A program made the translations under genes and the position numbers. The notes beneath the pieces were generated by a model that saw only the letters and a list, made by a program, of their open reading frames with translations, did no database searches and was not told the origin of the DNA. A stretch of DNA of 64,000 bases from Bacillus tuaregi (GTDB lineage Bacteria; Bacillota; Bacilli; Bacillales; Cytobacillaceae): contig NZ_LT629730.1 of assembly GCF_900104575.1 (NCBI RefSeq), positions 186,001-250,000 on the forward strand. The letters run 5' to 3'. Position 1 is the stretch's first letter. Each line of letters begins with the position of its first letter. Below are positions 33,960 through 44,875 of this stretch, piece after piece.

Positions 33960-35570
33960 ATGAAAGATAAAATGATGCAGGTTATGCAGCGCTTTGGCGG
34001 TGCTATGTTTACTCCGGTTTTATTCTTTACATTTTCTGGTCTTATTATTGCCATTACGATTATGTTAACCAATCCAGCGATTGTAGGTGGACTGGCTGAT
34101 CCGGATGCCTTTTGGTATAAGTTTTGGATGACCGTACAAAATGGCGGCTGGACGATTTTTAACCAAATGGAATTAATCTTTGTTGTTGCACTACCAATTG
34201 GATTGGCTAAAAATGCACCTGCACGTGCAGCAATCGAATCTCTATTAATATATCTAACCTTCAATTATTTTGTCGGCAGTATCCTCCAATTCTGGGGTCC
34301 AACCTTTGGTGTCGATTATTCCGTAGATATTTCCGGTGGCGGCTACGGAACGGGCCTAGACATGATTGCAGGTATTAAGACGTTAGACACCAATATTCTA
34401 GGCGCTATTGCGATTGCAGCGGTATCTGTTTGGATACATAATAAATTCTTTGATAAAAAATTGCCTGATTGGCTTGGTGTTTTCCAAGGTTCTACTTTAG
34501 TAGGACTAATGGGATTTTTGATTATGCTTCCTCTCGCTCTAGTCACTTGCTTTGTATGGCCAGGAGTACAAAATGGAATTGCCAGCTTACAAGGCTTTAT
34601 GGTTTCTTCCGGAACCGTCGGTATTTTTGTCTATAACTTCTTGAATAGACTCTTAATTCCAACTGGTTTGCATCATTTTATTTGGATGCCTTTCCTATAT
34701 GGACCAGCAGCAGTGGATGAAGGCCTTGTGAAGTACTGGTTAACCCATCTCAGCGAATTTGCTGCATCAACGAAGCCGCTTAAGGAATTATTCCCTGAAG
34801 GTGCCTTTATGATGTTTGGTACAGAGAAAGTGTTTGCCCCAATCGGAATTGCGGCAGCCTTCTATCTGACTGCTAAGCCTGAAAAGAAAAAACGAGTGTT
34901 AAGTATCTTAATCCCGGTTGTTCTTACTGCTATTTTAACCGGAACTACCGAGCCTTTTGAGTTTACATTCCTATTCGTTGCTCCCATCTTGTTTGTGATT
35001 TATGCTCTCATTTCGGCAACGATGAATACTCTAATGTATGTAATGGGTGTTTCAGGAAACTTTAACAGTGGTTTGATTGACTGGGTAACACAAAACTGGC
35101 TGCCACTATTCCAAAACCATTGGCAAACCTATTTAACCCAAATTGTAATCGGTTTAATCTTTGTTGTGATCTACTTTGCGGTATTTAAATTCTTAATCGT
35201 CAAATTCAATTATGCAACACCTGGACGTGAAGCGGATCATGAAGAAACAAAATTAATCCGAAAAGAGGATTATAAGAATAGTAAGCAAGGGGCAGCAGGA
35301 GCTAAAGTGGGAATCACTGGTACCTTTACTGACTTGGCTGCTAATTATTTAGAGGCACTTGGCGGCAGGGATAATATCGAGGACGTAACCAACTGTGCAA
35401 CAAGATTAAGGGTTACCGTCTATGATCAAACTTTATTAGCCTCTGATGCAGAATTCAAAATGGGCGGAGCACACGGTGTCGTTCGAAATGGTAAAGCAAT
35501 TCAGGTCATTGTTGGATTATCTGTTCCACAAGTAAGAGAAGAGTTTGAAAAATTACTGAAAATTAGTTAA
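33960..35570 (+). CDS. PTS alpha-glucoside transporter, EIICB, second cluster
   Basis: A 536-residue permease with the same architecture as the protein at 2193 but clearly diverged. EIIC spans about residues 1-425 (RLLIPTGLHHFIWMPF, GTTEPFEFTFLF) and EIIB follows a short charged linker, with the phospho-cysteine at about 479 in DVTNCATRLRV. No EIIA domain. The ATG at 33960 follows GTGAGGTG. Its partners are a GH4 hydrolase, a polyol-type dehydrogenase and a fructokinase on the other strand, plus the EIIA at 41748. These point to a disaccharide whose second half is fructose or sorbitol, rather than plain maltose. Confidence 0.88.
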   Translation: MKDKMMQVMQRFGGAMFTPVLFFTFSGLIIAITIMLTNPAIVGGLADPDAFWYKFWMTVQNGGWTIFNQMELIFVVALPIGLAKNAPARAAIESLLIYLTFNYFVGSILQFWGPTFGVDYSVDISGGGYGTGLDMIAGIKTLDTNILGAIAIAAVSVWIHNKFFDKKLPDWLGVFQGSTLVGLMGFLIMLPLALVTCFVWPGVQNGIASLQGFMVSSGTVGIFVYNFLNRLLIPTGLHHFIWMPFLYGPAAVDEGLVKYWLTHLSEFAASTKPLKELFPEGAFMMFGTEKVFAPIGIAAAFYLTAKPEKKKRVLSILIPVVLTAILTGTTEPFEFTFLFVAPILFVIYALISATMNTLMYVMGVSGNFNSGLIDWVTQNWLPLFQNHWQTYLTQIVIGLIFVVIYFAVFKFLIVKFNYATPGREADHEETKLIRKEDYKNSKQGAAGAKVGITGTFTDLAANYLEALGGRDNIEDVTNCATRLRVTVYDQTLLASDAEFKMGGAHGVVRNGKAIQVIVGLSVPQVREEFEKLLKIS

Positions 35571-35593
35571 GTTTTGAAGATATCCATTAAAGA

Positions 35594-35619
35594 TACCCTG
35601 TTATCAACATAACAGGGTA
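35594..35619 (+). terminator. Strong hairpin after EIICB without T-run
   Basis: TACCCTGTTAT (35594-35604) and ATAACAGGGTA (35609-35619) form an 11-bp perfect stem with a CAAC loop. The absence of a T-run suggests partial termination or protection of the EIICB message. Confidence 0.5.
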
Positions 35620-35672
35620 GATTACTATTATGATGTGTAAGAATGAAAATAACGAAATAACGAGGGATTACA

Positions 35673-36164
35673 ATGAAAGCAATTTTAAAGAATGTCATGC
35701 TTCCTTTTTCAACCTTTGAAAAGGCCTATAAAATATTAATGAGTTTAACCATTTTAATACCTGTGGTCTTTGGTATCTATATGATGATGACGATGAGTAC
35801 GCAAGGCCTTAATTTTGAAGAGTATTTAAACCAAAGTGTCTGGAGCAATATTCAATTGGTTGTTTCCATGCTGGGTTTAACATGGGCTTATATCCTTTTT
35901 TCTATCTATCAGAATATGGATACAGAGGAAGGGAAGGCTTATATTGGTTTTGCCTTATGGATCATGCTGATTTCGCAAATCGCTGTTAGTAATCTTTTAA
36001 TTACCATCGTAGTGGCCATCACTTTATATTTAATGAAGGTGAAATTCACACAAGTGATGAAACTGAAAATCATTCTGCAAAATAAGCTTATTTCCTTGTT
36101 AATGTTATTTCTGCTATTCTTTTCTTTTATCTGTAGCTTTGTTATATTACGAGTCGGAATGTAG
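35673..36164 (+). CDS. Hypothetical four-helix membrane protein
   Basis: A 163-residue protein with four hydrophobic segments (about 20-40, 60-80, 88-118 and 138-160). No family is recognised. It follows the second EIICB gene by 100 bases, separated by a hairpin lacking a T-run. It may therefore be expressed from the same promoter at lower level. A ribosome site is seen (CGAGGG) about 9 bases before the ATG. A strong terminator follows. Confidence 0.6.
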   Translation: MKAILKNVMLPFSTFEKAYKILMSLTILIPVVFGIYMMMTMSTQGLNFEEYLNQSVWSNIQLVVSMLGLTWAYILFSIYQNMDTEEGKAYIGFALWIMLISQIAVSNLLITIVVAITLYLMKVKFTQVMKLKIILQNKLISLLMLFLLFFSFICSFVILRVGM

Positions 36165-36200
36165 TCCGTTTGGAGGATGGACGTGGTTGAAGTCGAGCGA

Positions 36201-36229
36201 AAACCCTGAGCAACAGGGTTCTTTTTTTT
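36201..36229 (+). terminator. Terminator after the membrane-protein gene
   Basis: AAACCCTG (36201-36208) pairs with CAGGGTT (36214-36220), followed by CTTTTTTTT. Confidence 0.85.
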
Positions 36230-36307
36230 GCCATAAGAAAGCTTTGTATAAGGGAGAAATCAATCATTAGATGGAAGGAGAATTTATCATACCTTGGAAT
36301 TGAAAAA

Positions 36308-36339
36308 GGCACAGTTAGCATGATTCACTAACTGTGCCT
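36308..36339 (-). terminator. Terminator of the dehydrogenase-fructokinase operon
   Basis: AGGCACAGTTAG and CTAACTGTGCCT form a 12-bp stem; on the minus strand it is followed by TTTTTC, just after the dehydrogenase stop. Confidence 0.88.
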
Positions 36340-36349
36340 ATTAAATACT

Positions 36350-37345
36350 CTATAAAGTAATTAACGCTTTTGAAACCTGTAGCTTCGGGTAGTTCTCTAG
36401 AACATGTTCAACCTCTTCCAATCTAATTCTATGACTGATTAGCGGTTCAATATTCACCACTTCTTTGTCCAACAATTTCACTGCCTCATCCAACGTGAAT
36501 GGATTAATGAAGGAGCCTGAAATCGATAATTCTTTACTAAAGATTTCATATGGAGCGATCTCAACGACTTCATTTGGACCTGGAACACCAAACAGAAGCA
36601 CCTGTGCCCCTTTACCAGCACATTTCACTGCATTTTCAATCGTTACTTTCTTCCCAACACATTCGATGACCACATCAAATTGGCTATATAAATCAGAAGT
36701 AATTTGGGAAACCACCTCTGTCGCCCCGAGTTGTGTGAGTACCTCATGCTTCGAAGCATTAATTTCACTAACCACAATCGAACCTGTTGTGTAATTTCGG
36801 ACAAGTTGCAGGAACAGCATGCCAATAAAGCCGCCTCCGACAATGAAAACTCGGTCATTGGGTCTGAAGGTGAGCTTCTTAAATCCATGCAGCACACAGC
36901 TCAAAGGCTCAACCATGGCGCCTTGCTCATAGCTCATTGAATCTGGCAGAGGATAGCAGTTTGCCTCAGGAGCTGTACAGTATTCGCCCATGCCTCCATT
37001 GCGGGTCACGCCTACTGCTGATAAATCGGAACAAAGATGAACCTTGCCGCTGCGGCAATACTTACATTTCCCACAATAGATATTAGGGTCAACCGCTACT
37101 CTGTCACCAACCTTTACTTGAGTCACCTCAGCACCAATTGCGACCACTTCGCCGGCTAATTCATGTCCCAATACAACAGGAGGGGTGACTTCAGCAGAGC
37201 CGGGGTCACCATGGTAAATATGGAGGTCAGTGCCGCAAATCCCGCAATTTTTTACGCTGACCAAGACTTCACTTGGTGCTGGCTCTGGAATGGCCACCTC
37301 TGACAGTTCTAGTTTTTTTGTATCTGTTAAAACAAGTGCCTTCAT
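36350..37345 (-). CDS. Zinc-dependent medium-chain dehydrogenase (sorbitol dehydrogenase-like)
   Basis: A 331-residue MDR-family enzyme. Catalytic zinc ligands: Cys in NCGICGTDLH, His-Glu in LGHELAGEV. Structural zinc is given by the four cysteines of CGKCKYCRSGKVHLC. The Rossmann motif is VGGGFIGM, with an acidic residue at the next strand (VVSEIN), which points to NAD(H). This layout is shared by sorbitol, threonine and butanediol dehydrogenases. The adjoining fructokinase makes a polyol-to-ketose role the most likely. It lies 73 bases downstream of the fructokinase gene on the same strand and ends at a strong terminator. Confidence 0.82.
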   Translation of the reverse strand: MKALVLTDTKKLELSEVAIPEPAPSEVLVSVKNCGICGTDLHIYHGDPGSAEVTPPVVLGHELAGEVVAIGAEVTQVKVGDRVAVDPNIYCGKCKYCRSGKVHLCSDLSAVGVTRNGGMGEYCTAPEANCYPLPDSMSYEQGAMVEPLSCVLHGFKKLTFRPNDRVFIVGGGFIGMLFLQLVRNYTTGSIVVSEINASKHEVLTQLGATEVVSQITSDLYSQFDVVIECVGKKVTIENAVKCAGKGAQVLLFGVPGPNEVVEIAPYEIFSKELSISGSFINPFTLDEAVKLLDKEVVNIEPLISHRIRLEEVEHVLENYPKLQVSKALITL

Positions 37346-37418
37346 TCTATTCTACCTTCTTTTCTTTTAAAATGATGATACAGTTCAAGCACAAATGCAC
37401 ATGGTCATGATCAAACGA

Positions 37419-38390
37419 TTATTGCTTCGAGATTAATAGCTGGATTTCTTCCTTTTTCGGCAAGGAAGAAATCGCTCCTTTTCCAGTGGTCGTCAGTGCT
37501 CCGCTGGCATTGGCAAAGGCAAGGATTGATTCATGATTGGCTGCAAGAATGTCCTCCAGGTTTTGCTGGGTGGCTTTCTTTTTAAGCAGCTGGTATAAGA
37601 ATCCGCCAACGAAGGCATCACCTGCACCGGTTGTATCGAACACCTCGACCTGGAATCCGGTAGATTCATATTTTTTATCCTTTAAAAAAAGCTCTGCTCC
37701 ATTTGCGCCTTTTGTGAAGATAACGGTCTTCACATCGCCCACGAATAACGATGAAATGGCTTTTTCCTCATCCTTCATTCCGGTAACAAACTCGAGCTCT
37801 TCATCGGAAATCTTCACGATATGGGCCATTGGAATAAAGGATAATATCGTGTTTCGGCATTCCTCTGGGTCTTCCCAAAGAGGCAGGCGCACATTAGGGT
37901 CGAAGCTGATGATCGCTCCGTTTGATTTGGCACTTTGAATCGCCTTCATATGGGCTTGCTTCATCGGGCTTTCGACTAAATCAACCGAGCCAAAATGAAG
38001 AATATCTCCTTCTGCAAACCAATTCTCCTCAATTTCTGCTTCTGATAGCAATAAATCGGCAGAAGGCTTGCGGTAAAAGGTAAAATCCCTCTCACCATTG
38101 CTTTGCAACGAGACAAAGGCTAAGCCTGTATTGGCTTCTGTTGTGGTTTGAATTTTATTCGTCTGAACTCCGGCTTCCTCCAGCTTCTCGAAAAGAAAGC
38201 GGCCGAAGGGGTCTGCTCCTAGTTTTGTGATCATCGATGCTTGACCACCGTACTTGGCAACCGCTGCTGCCACATTGGCAGGGGCCCCACCAGGAGCACG
38301 CTCAAACGTAACAACATCCTTCAAGGCTCTTCCTTTTTCCAGCGGAATAAAATCAATTAATACCTCGCCGATTGAAAACAAAGTCGACAT
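37419..38390 (-). CDS. PfkB-family fructokinase
   Basis: A 323-residue sugar kinase. GGAPANVAAAVAKYGG near residue 34 and the ATP/catalytic signature DTTGAGDAFVGGFLY near 250, with the Asp base, are those of ribokinase-family kinases. RDFTFYRKPSADLLL and IISFDPNVRLPLW agree with ScrK-type fructokinases, which make fructose-6-phosphate. GAGGTGGAAC directly precedes the ATG. It is the first gene of a two-gene unit with the dehydrogenase. Structured repeat R5 lies in its 5' region, between it and the GH4 gene. Confidence 0.85.
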   Translation of the reverse strand: MSTLFSIGEVLIDFIPLEKGRALKDVVTFERAPGGAPANVAAAVAKYGGQASMITKLGADPFGRFLFEKLEEAGVQTNKIQTTTEANTGLAFVSLQSNGERDFTFYRKPSADLLLSEAEIEENWFAEGDILHFGSVDLVESPMKQAHMKAIQSAKSNGAIISFDPNVRLPLWEDPEECRNTILSFIPMAHIVKISDEELEFVTGMKDEEKAISSLFVGDVKTVIFTKGANGAELFLKDKKYESTGFQVEVFDTTGAGDAFVGGFLYQLLKKKATQQNLEDILAANHESILAFANASGALTTTGKGAISSLPKKEEIQLLISKQ

Positions 38391-38419
38391 GTTCCACCTC
38401 TTATTTCATTTGAATATTT

Positions 38420-38645
38420 ATCAAATTCGCCCGTCGAATTTGCGTCCGGATTTTTATCGAGCTCGCTCGATAAACTACCTTTAAAAAATCCGAGACATCC
38501 GCCGGAGGCTTAACTTCATTCAGCCGGGGTTTGAACCTCCACTGAATCGAAGAACCATTTGCATTCATCCCCCACTTGTAGAAGTGGAGGACTTCTGTAC
38601 CTGTCGCAAGCTTTCGGTACAAAAAGCATTTGCTGAATGAAGTTA
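38420..38645 (-). repeat. Structured repeat, copy R5 (full length, inverted)
   Basis: A full-length copy on the minus strand. It starts TAACTTCATTCAGC at 38645 and ends TTTGAT at 38420. The GAGC/GCTC near-palindrome is altered to TTTATCGAGCTCGCTCGATAAA and the following bases (CCGGAGGC region) also vary. It lies between the fructokinase and GH4 genes. Confidence 0.8.
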
Positions 38646-38739
38646 AATCAATTAATCTAGAATATTGGTTTCCGTTTCAGGTACTTCAATCAACCTGCTA
38701 ATAAAGAATAAACATTGTTCTTAAGCCATTAATCTTCCC

Positions 38740-38754
38740 TTGAAAGCGTTTCAA
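38740..38754. promoter_or_regulatory. cre-like site between GH4 and fructokinase genes
   Basis: TTGAAA-GCG-TTTCAA is a perfect inverted repeat and near-match to the CcpA consensus. It lies upstream of R5 and the fructokinase gene, where the promoter of that unit is expected. Confidence 0.5.
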
Positions 38755-38784
38755 ATATAGTTGAAAAAATTTTTGAAAATAAAT

Positions 38785-38835
38785 ATTCCTATCATACATA
38801 AAGAGACAAGAGGTCTCTTCACGTATGATAGGAAT
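38785..38835 (-). terminator. Long double hairpin after the GH4 gene
   Basis: ATTCCTATCATAC (38785-38797) pairs with GTATGATAGGAAT (38823-38835); inside, AAGAGAC pairs with GTCTCTT. On the minus strand T-rich sequence follows. Confidence 0.7.
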
Positions 38836-38892
38836 TACAAAGCTAAGGTTCAATGATAGATAAGTAGGTTTGAACCATAATCAGATTACTTA

Positions 38893-40806
<1,914 letters not shown>

Positions 40807-41568
40807 GTGACACTCGAGGAATTAATTAATAAGTATTACAATCAATTGAATGAAAATGACCTTCACATTCTCAAATATGTCCTTAATCATAAAAAATCTT
40901 GTTATGAGCTTGGCATCAATGCTTTAGCGGAGAAGTGTAATGTTTCACGGTCTTCGGTATTAAGATTAGCTCAGAAGCTAGGGTTTAGCGGTTATAGTGA
41001 ATTCCGGGTTTTTCTAAAGTGGCAGGATCAGGAAGATGTAAAGGAAGAAACCAATTTAATAGAGGTTTTGAATAATGATGTTCTTGAAACCATGAAATAT
41101 GTACAATCAAAGGATTTTAGTGAACTGTGCGCCCTCATCCATCAAGCGGATCGAGTATTTGTCTACGGCACGGGTACCGCACAAGTCAATTGTGCTCAAG
41201 AGCTTAAAAGACATTTCCTGCCTGTACATAAATATTTCCACACCATACCGGCTCAGAATGAATTGGAAATCATCCTTCCGAGTCTTACCGAGAAGGATTT
41301 GGTAATTATTATTTCATTATCGGGTGATACCCCGACCATTTTTCCAGCGGTACAGTCTTTAGTCGCCAAAGGAATTCAGTTTATTTCCATCACGAATCTC
41401 AAAAATAATCGTCTGGCCAGAATGACACCGTATAATCTGTATACAAACAGCTCGAATAACATCCTAGAGGATGGAACGCAAACACCAACCTTTGTCTCCT
41501 TTTTTATTGTCTGTGAAGCACTATTTTGGAACTATATTACATTTCTGTCGGATGGAGAATTACAGTAG
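40807..41568 (+). CDS. MurR/RpiR-family regulator of the second cluster
   Basis: A 253-residue protein. The HTH region (about 1-75) reads ALAEKCNVSRSSVLRLAQKLGFSGYSEFRVFLKW. The SIS domain (about 105-245) has VFVYGTGTAQVNCAQELKRHF and LVIIISLSGDTPTIFPAVQSL, where the SGDT loop binds the phosphosugar. Start is GTG with GGAGGGG at 6-7 bases. It is divergent from the GH4 gene and 180 bases upstream of the EIIA gene. It is only distantly similar to the regulator at 1302, so the two clusters are probably controlled separately. Confidence 0.88.
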   Translation: MTLEELINKYYNQLNENDLHILKYVLNHKKSCYELGINALAEKCNVSRSSVLRLAQKLGFSGYSEFRVFLKWQDQEDVKEETNLIEVLNNDVLETMKYVQSKDFSELCALIHQADRVFVYGTGTAQVNCAQELKRHFLPVHKYFHTIPAQNELEIILPSLTEKDLVIIISLSGDTPTIFPAVQSLVAKGIQFISITNLKNNRLARMTPYNLYTNSSNNILEDGTQTPTFVSFFIVCEALFWNYITFLSDGELQ

Positions 41569-41747
41569 GACATGAGCATCGTTCCGGGCGCTGTTGTTGC
41601 GGTCTCCTAATGTATATGGAGTACCTGGAACAGAAGTAACTAAATCGTTTTTTCCTAAAGGTATGTCAATATTCTATTCTAATCTCATCTTTTGATAGAT
41701 AAATAGTTGATAAGAACTAGATTCTAATAAACTCTAGAAAGCAGGTT

Positions 41748-42248
41748 ATGAAGATGTTCAATAAATTATTTAGTAAAAAAACGAAGACCATCATCGAGGA
41801 AGTTTTCTCACCATGTAATGGTGAGGTGATTCCATTGTCAGAGGTACCCGACGCTGTTTTTGCCGAAAAAATGATGGGGGATGGAATGGCTGTTATTCCG
41901 AATAGCGGCAGCTTCTTTTCGCCTGTTAATGGGCAAATCGTGAGTATTTTCCCGACAAAGCATGCCATCGGAATTCGTACGGATAATGGGCTGGAGGTTC
42001 TGATTCACGTTGGCTTAGATACTGTTGAGTTAGATGGCAAGGGATTTGAGCTCCTCGTTCAGGAACAGCAAATGGTAAAAGCAGGAGACCCGCTGGTGAA
42101 GGTGGACCTTGAGTATCTTGAAAATCAGAATAAGGAAATTGTCACCCCTGTCCTCATCACCAATATGGAAAAAACCAATCAGGTGGAATTCCCTCAATAT
42201 GGAAACATTGCGGTTGGAGACTCGATTCTTAAATGTCATTTAAGTTAA
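41748..42248 (+). CDS. PTS EIIA component, glucose type (Crr-like)
   Basis: A 166-residue cytosolic phosphocarrier. The domain is complete: FSPCNGEVIPLSEVPDAVFAEKMMGDGMAV, HAIGIRTDNGLEVLIHVGLDTVEL with the paired histidines His72 and His87 (the phospho-acceptor by homology). It takes phosphate from HPr and passes it to an EIIB domain. Both EIICBs in the window lack their own EIIA, so this stand-alone protein could serve either or both. The weak GCAGG lies close to ATG 41748; ATG 41754 is also in frame. The last codon runs into repeat R6, whose first three bases supply the TAA stop. Confidence 0.9.
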   Translation: MKMFNKLFSKKTKTIIEEVFSPCNGEVIPLSEVPDAVFAEKMMGDGMAVIPNSGSFFSPVNGQIVSIFPTKHAIGIRTDNGLEVLIHVGLDTVELDGKGFELLVQEQQMVKAGDPLVKVDLEYLENQNKEIVTPVLITNMEKTNQVEFPQYGNIAVGDSILKCHLS

Positions 42249-42400
42249 CTTCTTTCAGCAAATGCCTTTTGTACCGAAAGCTTGCGACAGGTACAGAAGT
42301 CCTCCACTTCTACAAGTGGGGGATGAATGCAAATGGTCCTTCGATTCAGTGGGGGTTCAAACCCCGGCTGAATGAAGTGAAGCCTCCGGCGAGTCTTGCG
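42246..42400 (+). repeat. Structured repeat, copy R6 (3' part missing)
   Basis: TAACTTCTTTCAGC at 42246 continues through both hairpins and the closing CTGAATGAAG to CTCCGGCGAGTCTTGCG, where it stops. Its first TAA is the stop codon of the EIIA gene. Confidence 0.8.
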
Positions 42401-42468
42401 GGCTCACAAATCTCCCCTCATTTCACCCCTACTCACATACGGAAAACTTTTTGAACCATGGCTCTAAT

Positions 42469-42936
42469 CTAAATCAAATCTAATAGCTTCTCCAAAACAA
42501 AATTCACACTTGATCTTCGTACCTCATTACGATTCAGCCCTTCAAAGTATTGGGTAAAACTATCAATTTCACCGTTGATGTTAAACCCGAAACAAACCAT
42601 GCCAACCGGCTTATCTTCTGTGCCCCCTGATGGACCGGCTACTCCGGTGATGCCAACTCCAACCTCTGAATTTGCCGCTTTCGCCGCTCCACTGGCCATT
42701 TCCCTTGCGACTTCTTCGCTCACTGCACCGTATTTTTCCAAAGTAATAGGGTTCACGTAGACCAATTTCGTTTTGGCTTCATTAGAATAGGTAATAAAGC
42801 TGCTGTTAAGCACCCTTGAAGCATTAGGCACATTGACAATTTGCGCACACATCAGTCCACCGGTACAGGATTCCGCAAAGGAAATATGGTACCCCCTCCT
42901 AATAAGCAGGTCAACAAGCTTCTCCTCTAGATTCAT
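42469..42936 (-). CDS. CinA C-terminal-domain protein (nicotinamide-nucleotide amidase type)
   Basis: A 155-residue protein with only the amidase domain of CinA: SFAESCTGGLMCAQIVNVPNASRVLNSSFITYSNEAK and GVGITGVAGPSGGTEDKPVGMV. Family members deamidate nicotinamide mononucleotide to nicotinate mononucleotide in the pyridine nucleotide cycle. The larger N-terminal MoCF-like domain of CinA is absent, as is common for the PncC form. ATG at 42936 follows GGGAGG; the upstream open frame to 43005 runs into a REP fragment. Monocistronic. Confidence 0.85.
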   Translation of the reverse strand: MNLEEKLVDLLIRRGYHISFAESCTGGLMCAQIVNVPNASRVLNSSFITYSNEAKTKLVYVNPITLEKYGAVSEEVAREMASGAAKAANSEVGVGITGVAGPSGGTEDKPVGMVCFGFNINGEIDSFTQYFEGLNRNEVRRSSVNFVLEKLLDLI

Positions 42937-42991
42937 AGCATAACCTCCCGAATAGAATAACACCCTTAAAATACCATAAAAGTCACTTCGA

Positions 42992-43003
42992 GTGACAGGC
43001 ACC
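42992..43003 (+). repeat. REP-like element, 12-base fragment
   Basis: GTGACAGGCACC alone, without the TTGTTTCAC tail, upstream of the CinA-type gene. Confidence 0.5.
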
Positions 43004-43146
43004 ATCTAGTTCATTTAGAAATTCTTCGAATAGAGTTTTGTTTTTCCTCTTTCTTGAATAATTGGAAATAGGGAGAAGAATAATAGAAAAGGCATAATGG
43101 TATGGGAAACCATACAGGGAGTATCTAAGAAGGTGAGAATTAGTGT

Positions 43147-43926
43147 ATGGAAACTAGCGGTTTATCCAAAATGGAGGAATTGGCACTTAAGAAGCTGATG
43201 ATCTTCCAAAACAGTTTCATTCGTTACCTCGCAAGAGCTGCGCTGGCCAGTATGTTTATTGGCTTTGGGGTAATTGTGGCATTTAAAACGGGAAATTATT
43301 TTTATGTGGAGCATTCCCCCTTTACTTACCCAATGGCCGCTCTCACGTTTGGGGCAGCAATCATCTTAATTTCTTATGGTGGTGGAGATCTATTCACAGG
43401 AAATACCTTCTACTATACCTATGCGGCGCTAAGAAGGAAGATGAAATGGGTACAGGTGGCGCTGCTTTGGATGTCCAGTTATCTCGGAAATATGCTTGGG
43501 GCAGCCATATTTGCCGGGTTTATTTTCATGACGGGACTGTTTGCCGACCATTCCGTGAACGGGTTTCTCCTCAGTGTCGTGGAAAAGAAAATGCAGGTCC
43601 CCACAATAGAGCTGTTATTTCGGGGGATTTTATGTAACTGGCTTGTGTGCCTAGCCTTCTTTATTCCGATGTTTTTTCAAGAGAACGGCGCGAAAATGTT
43701 TTCGATGATGCTGTTTGTGTTTTGCTTTTTCATCTCTGGCTATGAGCATAGCATTGCCAATATGTGTACGTTCGCGATTGCCCTTGTTGTCCATCATCCG
43801 GAGTCCATTTCATGGGCGGGTGTCATACATAATTTAGTCCCTGTCACGATTGGGAATCTAATCGGTGGGGGATTTTTAATGGCAGTGATGTATTACTACG
43901 TCAATATGCCGTTCCTAGAGGATTGA
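43147..43926 (+). CDS. Formate/nitrite transporter (FNT) family channel
   Basis: A 259-residue protein with six membrane helices in the FNT fold. SMFIGFGVIVAFKTGNYF, ISYGGGDLFTGNTFYYT (the omega-loop region of the second helix) and SGYEHSIANMCTFAIA with the central histidine are diagnostic. FNT channels pass formate, nitrite, hydrosulfide or lactate as neutral acids. AAGGTGAG precedes the ATG. The L-lactate dehydrogenase gene starts 29 bases downstream, which makes lactate the most likely cargo; that is inference from context. Confidence 0.87.
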   Translation: METSGLSKMEELALKKLMIFQNSFIRYLARAALASMFIGFGVIVAFKTGNYFYVEHSPFTYPMAALTFGAAIILISYGGGDLFTGNTFYYTYAALRRKMKWVQVALLWMSSYLGNMLGAAIFAGFIFMTGLFADHSVNGFLLSVVEKKMQVPTIELLFRGILCNWLVCLAFFIPMFFQENGAKMFSMMLFVFCFFISGYEHSIANMCTFAIALVVHHPESISWAGVIHNLVPVTIGNLIGGGFLMAVMYYYVNMPFLED

Positions 43927-43954
43927 ATATTTTTAGCGAGGAGTGTACTGAAGT

Positions 43955-44872
43955 ATGAAAAAAAATAAAATTGTTGTAATCGGTGTTGGGGCTGTGGGAT
44001 CTACTACGGCCTATACGCTGCTTTTGAGGCACCGAATGGATGAGCTAGTTCTGATTGATGCCAATGTGGATAAAGCGATTGGCGATGCATTGGATATGAA
44101 TCATGGAATGCCATTTATTGAACGGTCGAAGGTGTGGGCAGGCTCCTATAAAGACTGTGAGGATGCCGATATTATCATTATTACGGCAGGCTCTGCACAG
44201 AGACCAGGAGAGTCCCGGGTCGAGCTGCTGAAGCGGAATGTTGGCATTTATGACAGCATCATCAGTGAGGTCCTTAAGTATAATAACGATGGAATTCTAC
44301 TCATTGCCTCGAACCCTGTAGATATTATGAGTTATTTTTCCTGGAAAAAATCCGGCTGGCCAGTGGAACGAATTATCGGGTCAGGCACATTATTGGATAG
44401 TGCCCGATTCCGCTACCTGATTGGACAAAATTTAAATATTGACCCTCGCAGTGTTCATGCCCATATTGTGGGGGAGCACGGTGACTCAGAGGTCCCTTTG
44501 TGGAGTCTTGCCAATGTTGCTGGTTCTGAACTAAAGCTGGCGGAGAACACAAAAGAATATATTTTCACGAACACAAGGGATGCAGCCTATCAGATTATTA
44601 ATACAAAAGGGTCTACCTATTATGCCATCGCCTTAGCGCTTGATCGGATTTGCACCGCGATTCTGAAGGATGAAGGGGCCGTGCTGAATATCTCCACACT
44701 GCTGACAGATTATCATGGCATTTCTGATGTTTACCTCGGTGTCCCGTCCATCGTCGACCGCTCCGGCGTCCGCGAAGTACTGTCATTAGACCTCACAGCC
44801 GAAGAAGAAGAACTTCTACAGCGCTCAGCCAATAAAATGAAGGAACTGATTACCTCGATTGAAACGGCATGA
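43955..44872 (+). CDS. ldh: L-lactate dehydrogenase
   Basis: A 305-residue NAD-dependent enzyme interconverting pyruvate and L-lactate. The NAD loop is GVGAVGSTTA. The substrate loop SAQRPGESR keeps Gln at the position that separates lactate from malate dehydrogenases (malate enzymes have Arg). ASNPVDIMSYFSW, GSGTLLDSARFRYLIG and the catalytic His in GEHGDSEVPLWS are present. AGCGAGGAG lies before the ATG. It follows the FNT gene and ends at an inverted repeat. It may be a second Ldh used in fermentation; only the rest of the genome can tell. Confidence 0.92.
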   Translation: MKKNKIVVIGVGAVGSTTAYTLLLRHRMDELVLIDANVDKAIGDALDMNHGMPFIERSKVWAGSYKDCEDADIIIITAGSAQRPGESRVELLKRNVGIYDSIISEVLKYNNDGILLIASNPVDIMSYFSWKKSGWPVERIIGSGTLLDSARFRYLIGQNLNIDPRSVHAHIVGEHGDSEVPLWSLANVAGSELKLAENTKEYIFTNTRDAAYQIINTKGSTYYAIALALDRICTAILKDEGAVLNISTLLTDYHGISDVYLGVPSIVDRSGVREVLSLDLTAEEEELLQRSANKMKELITSIETA

Positions 44873-44875
44873 TGT

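Noticed and set aside
42233-42454. Open frame beginning near 42233 with a counterpart at 38401-38622
   Set aside because: Both are translations of the structured repeat. The shared peptide reflects repeat identity, not a protein family.
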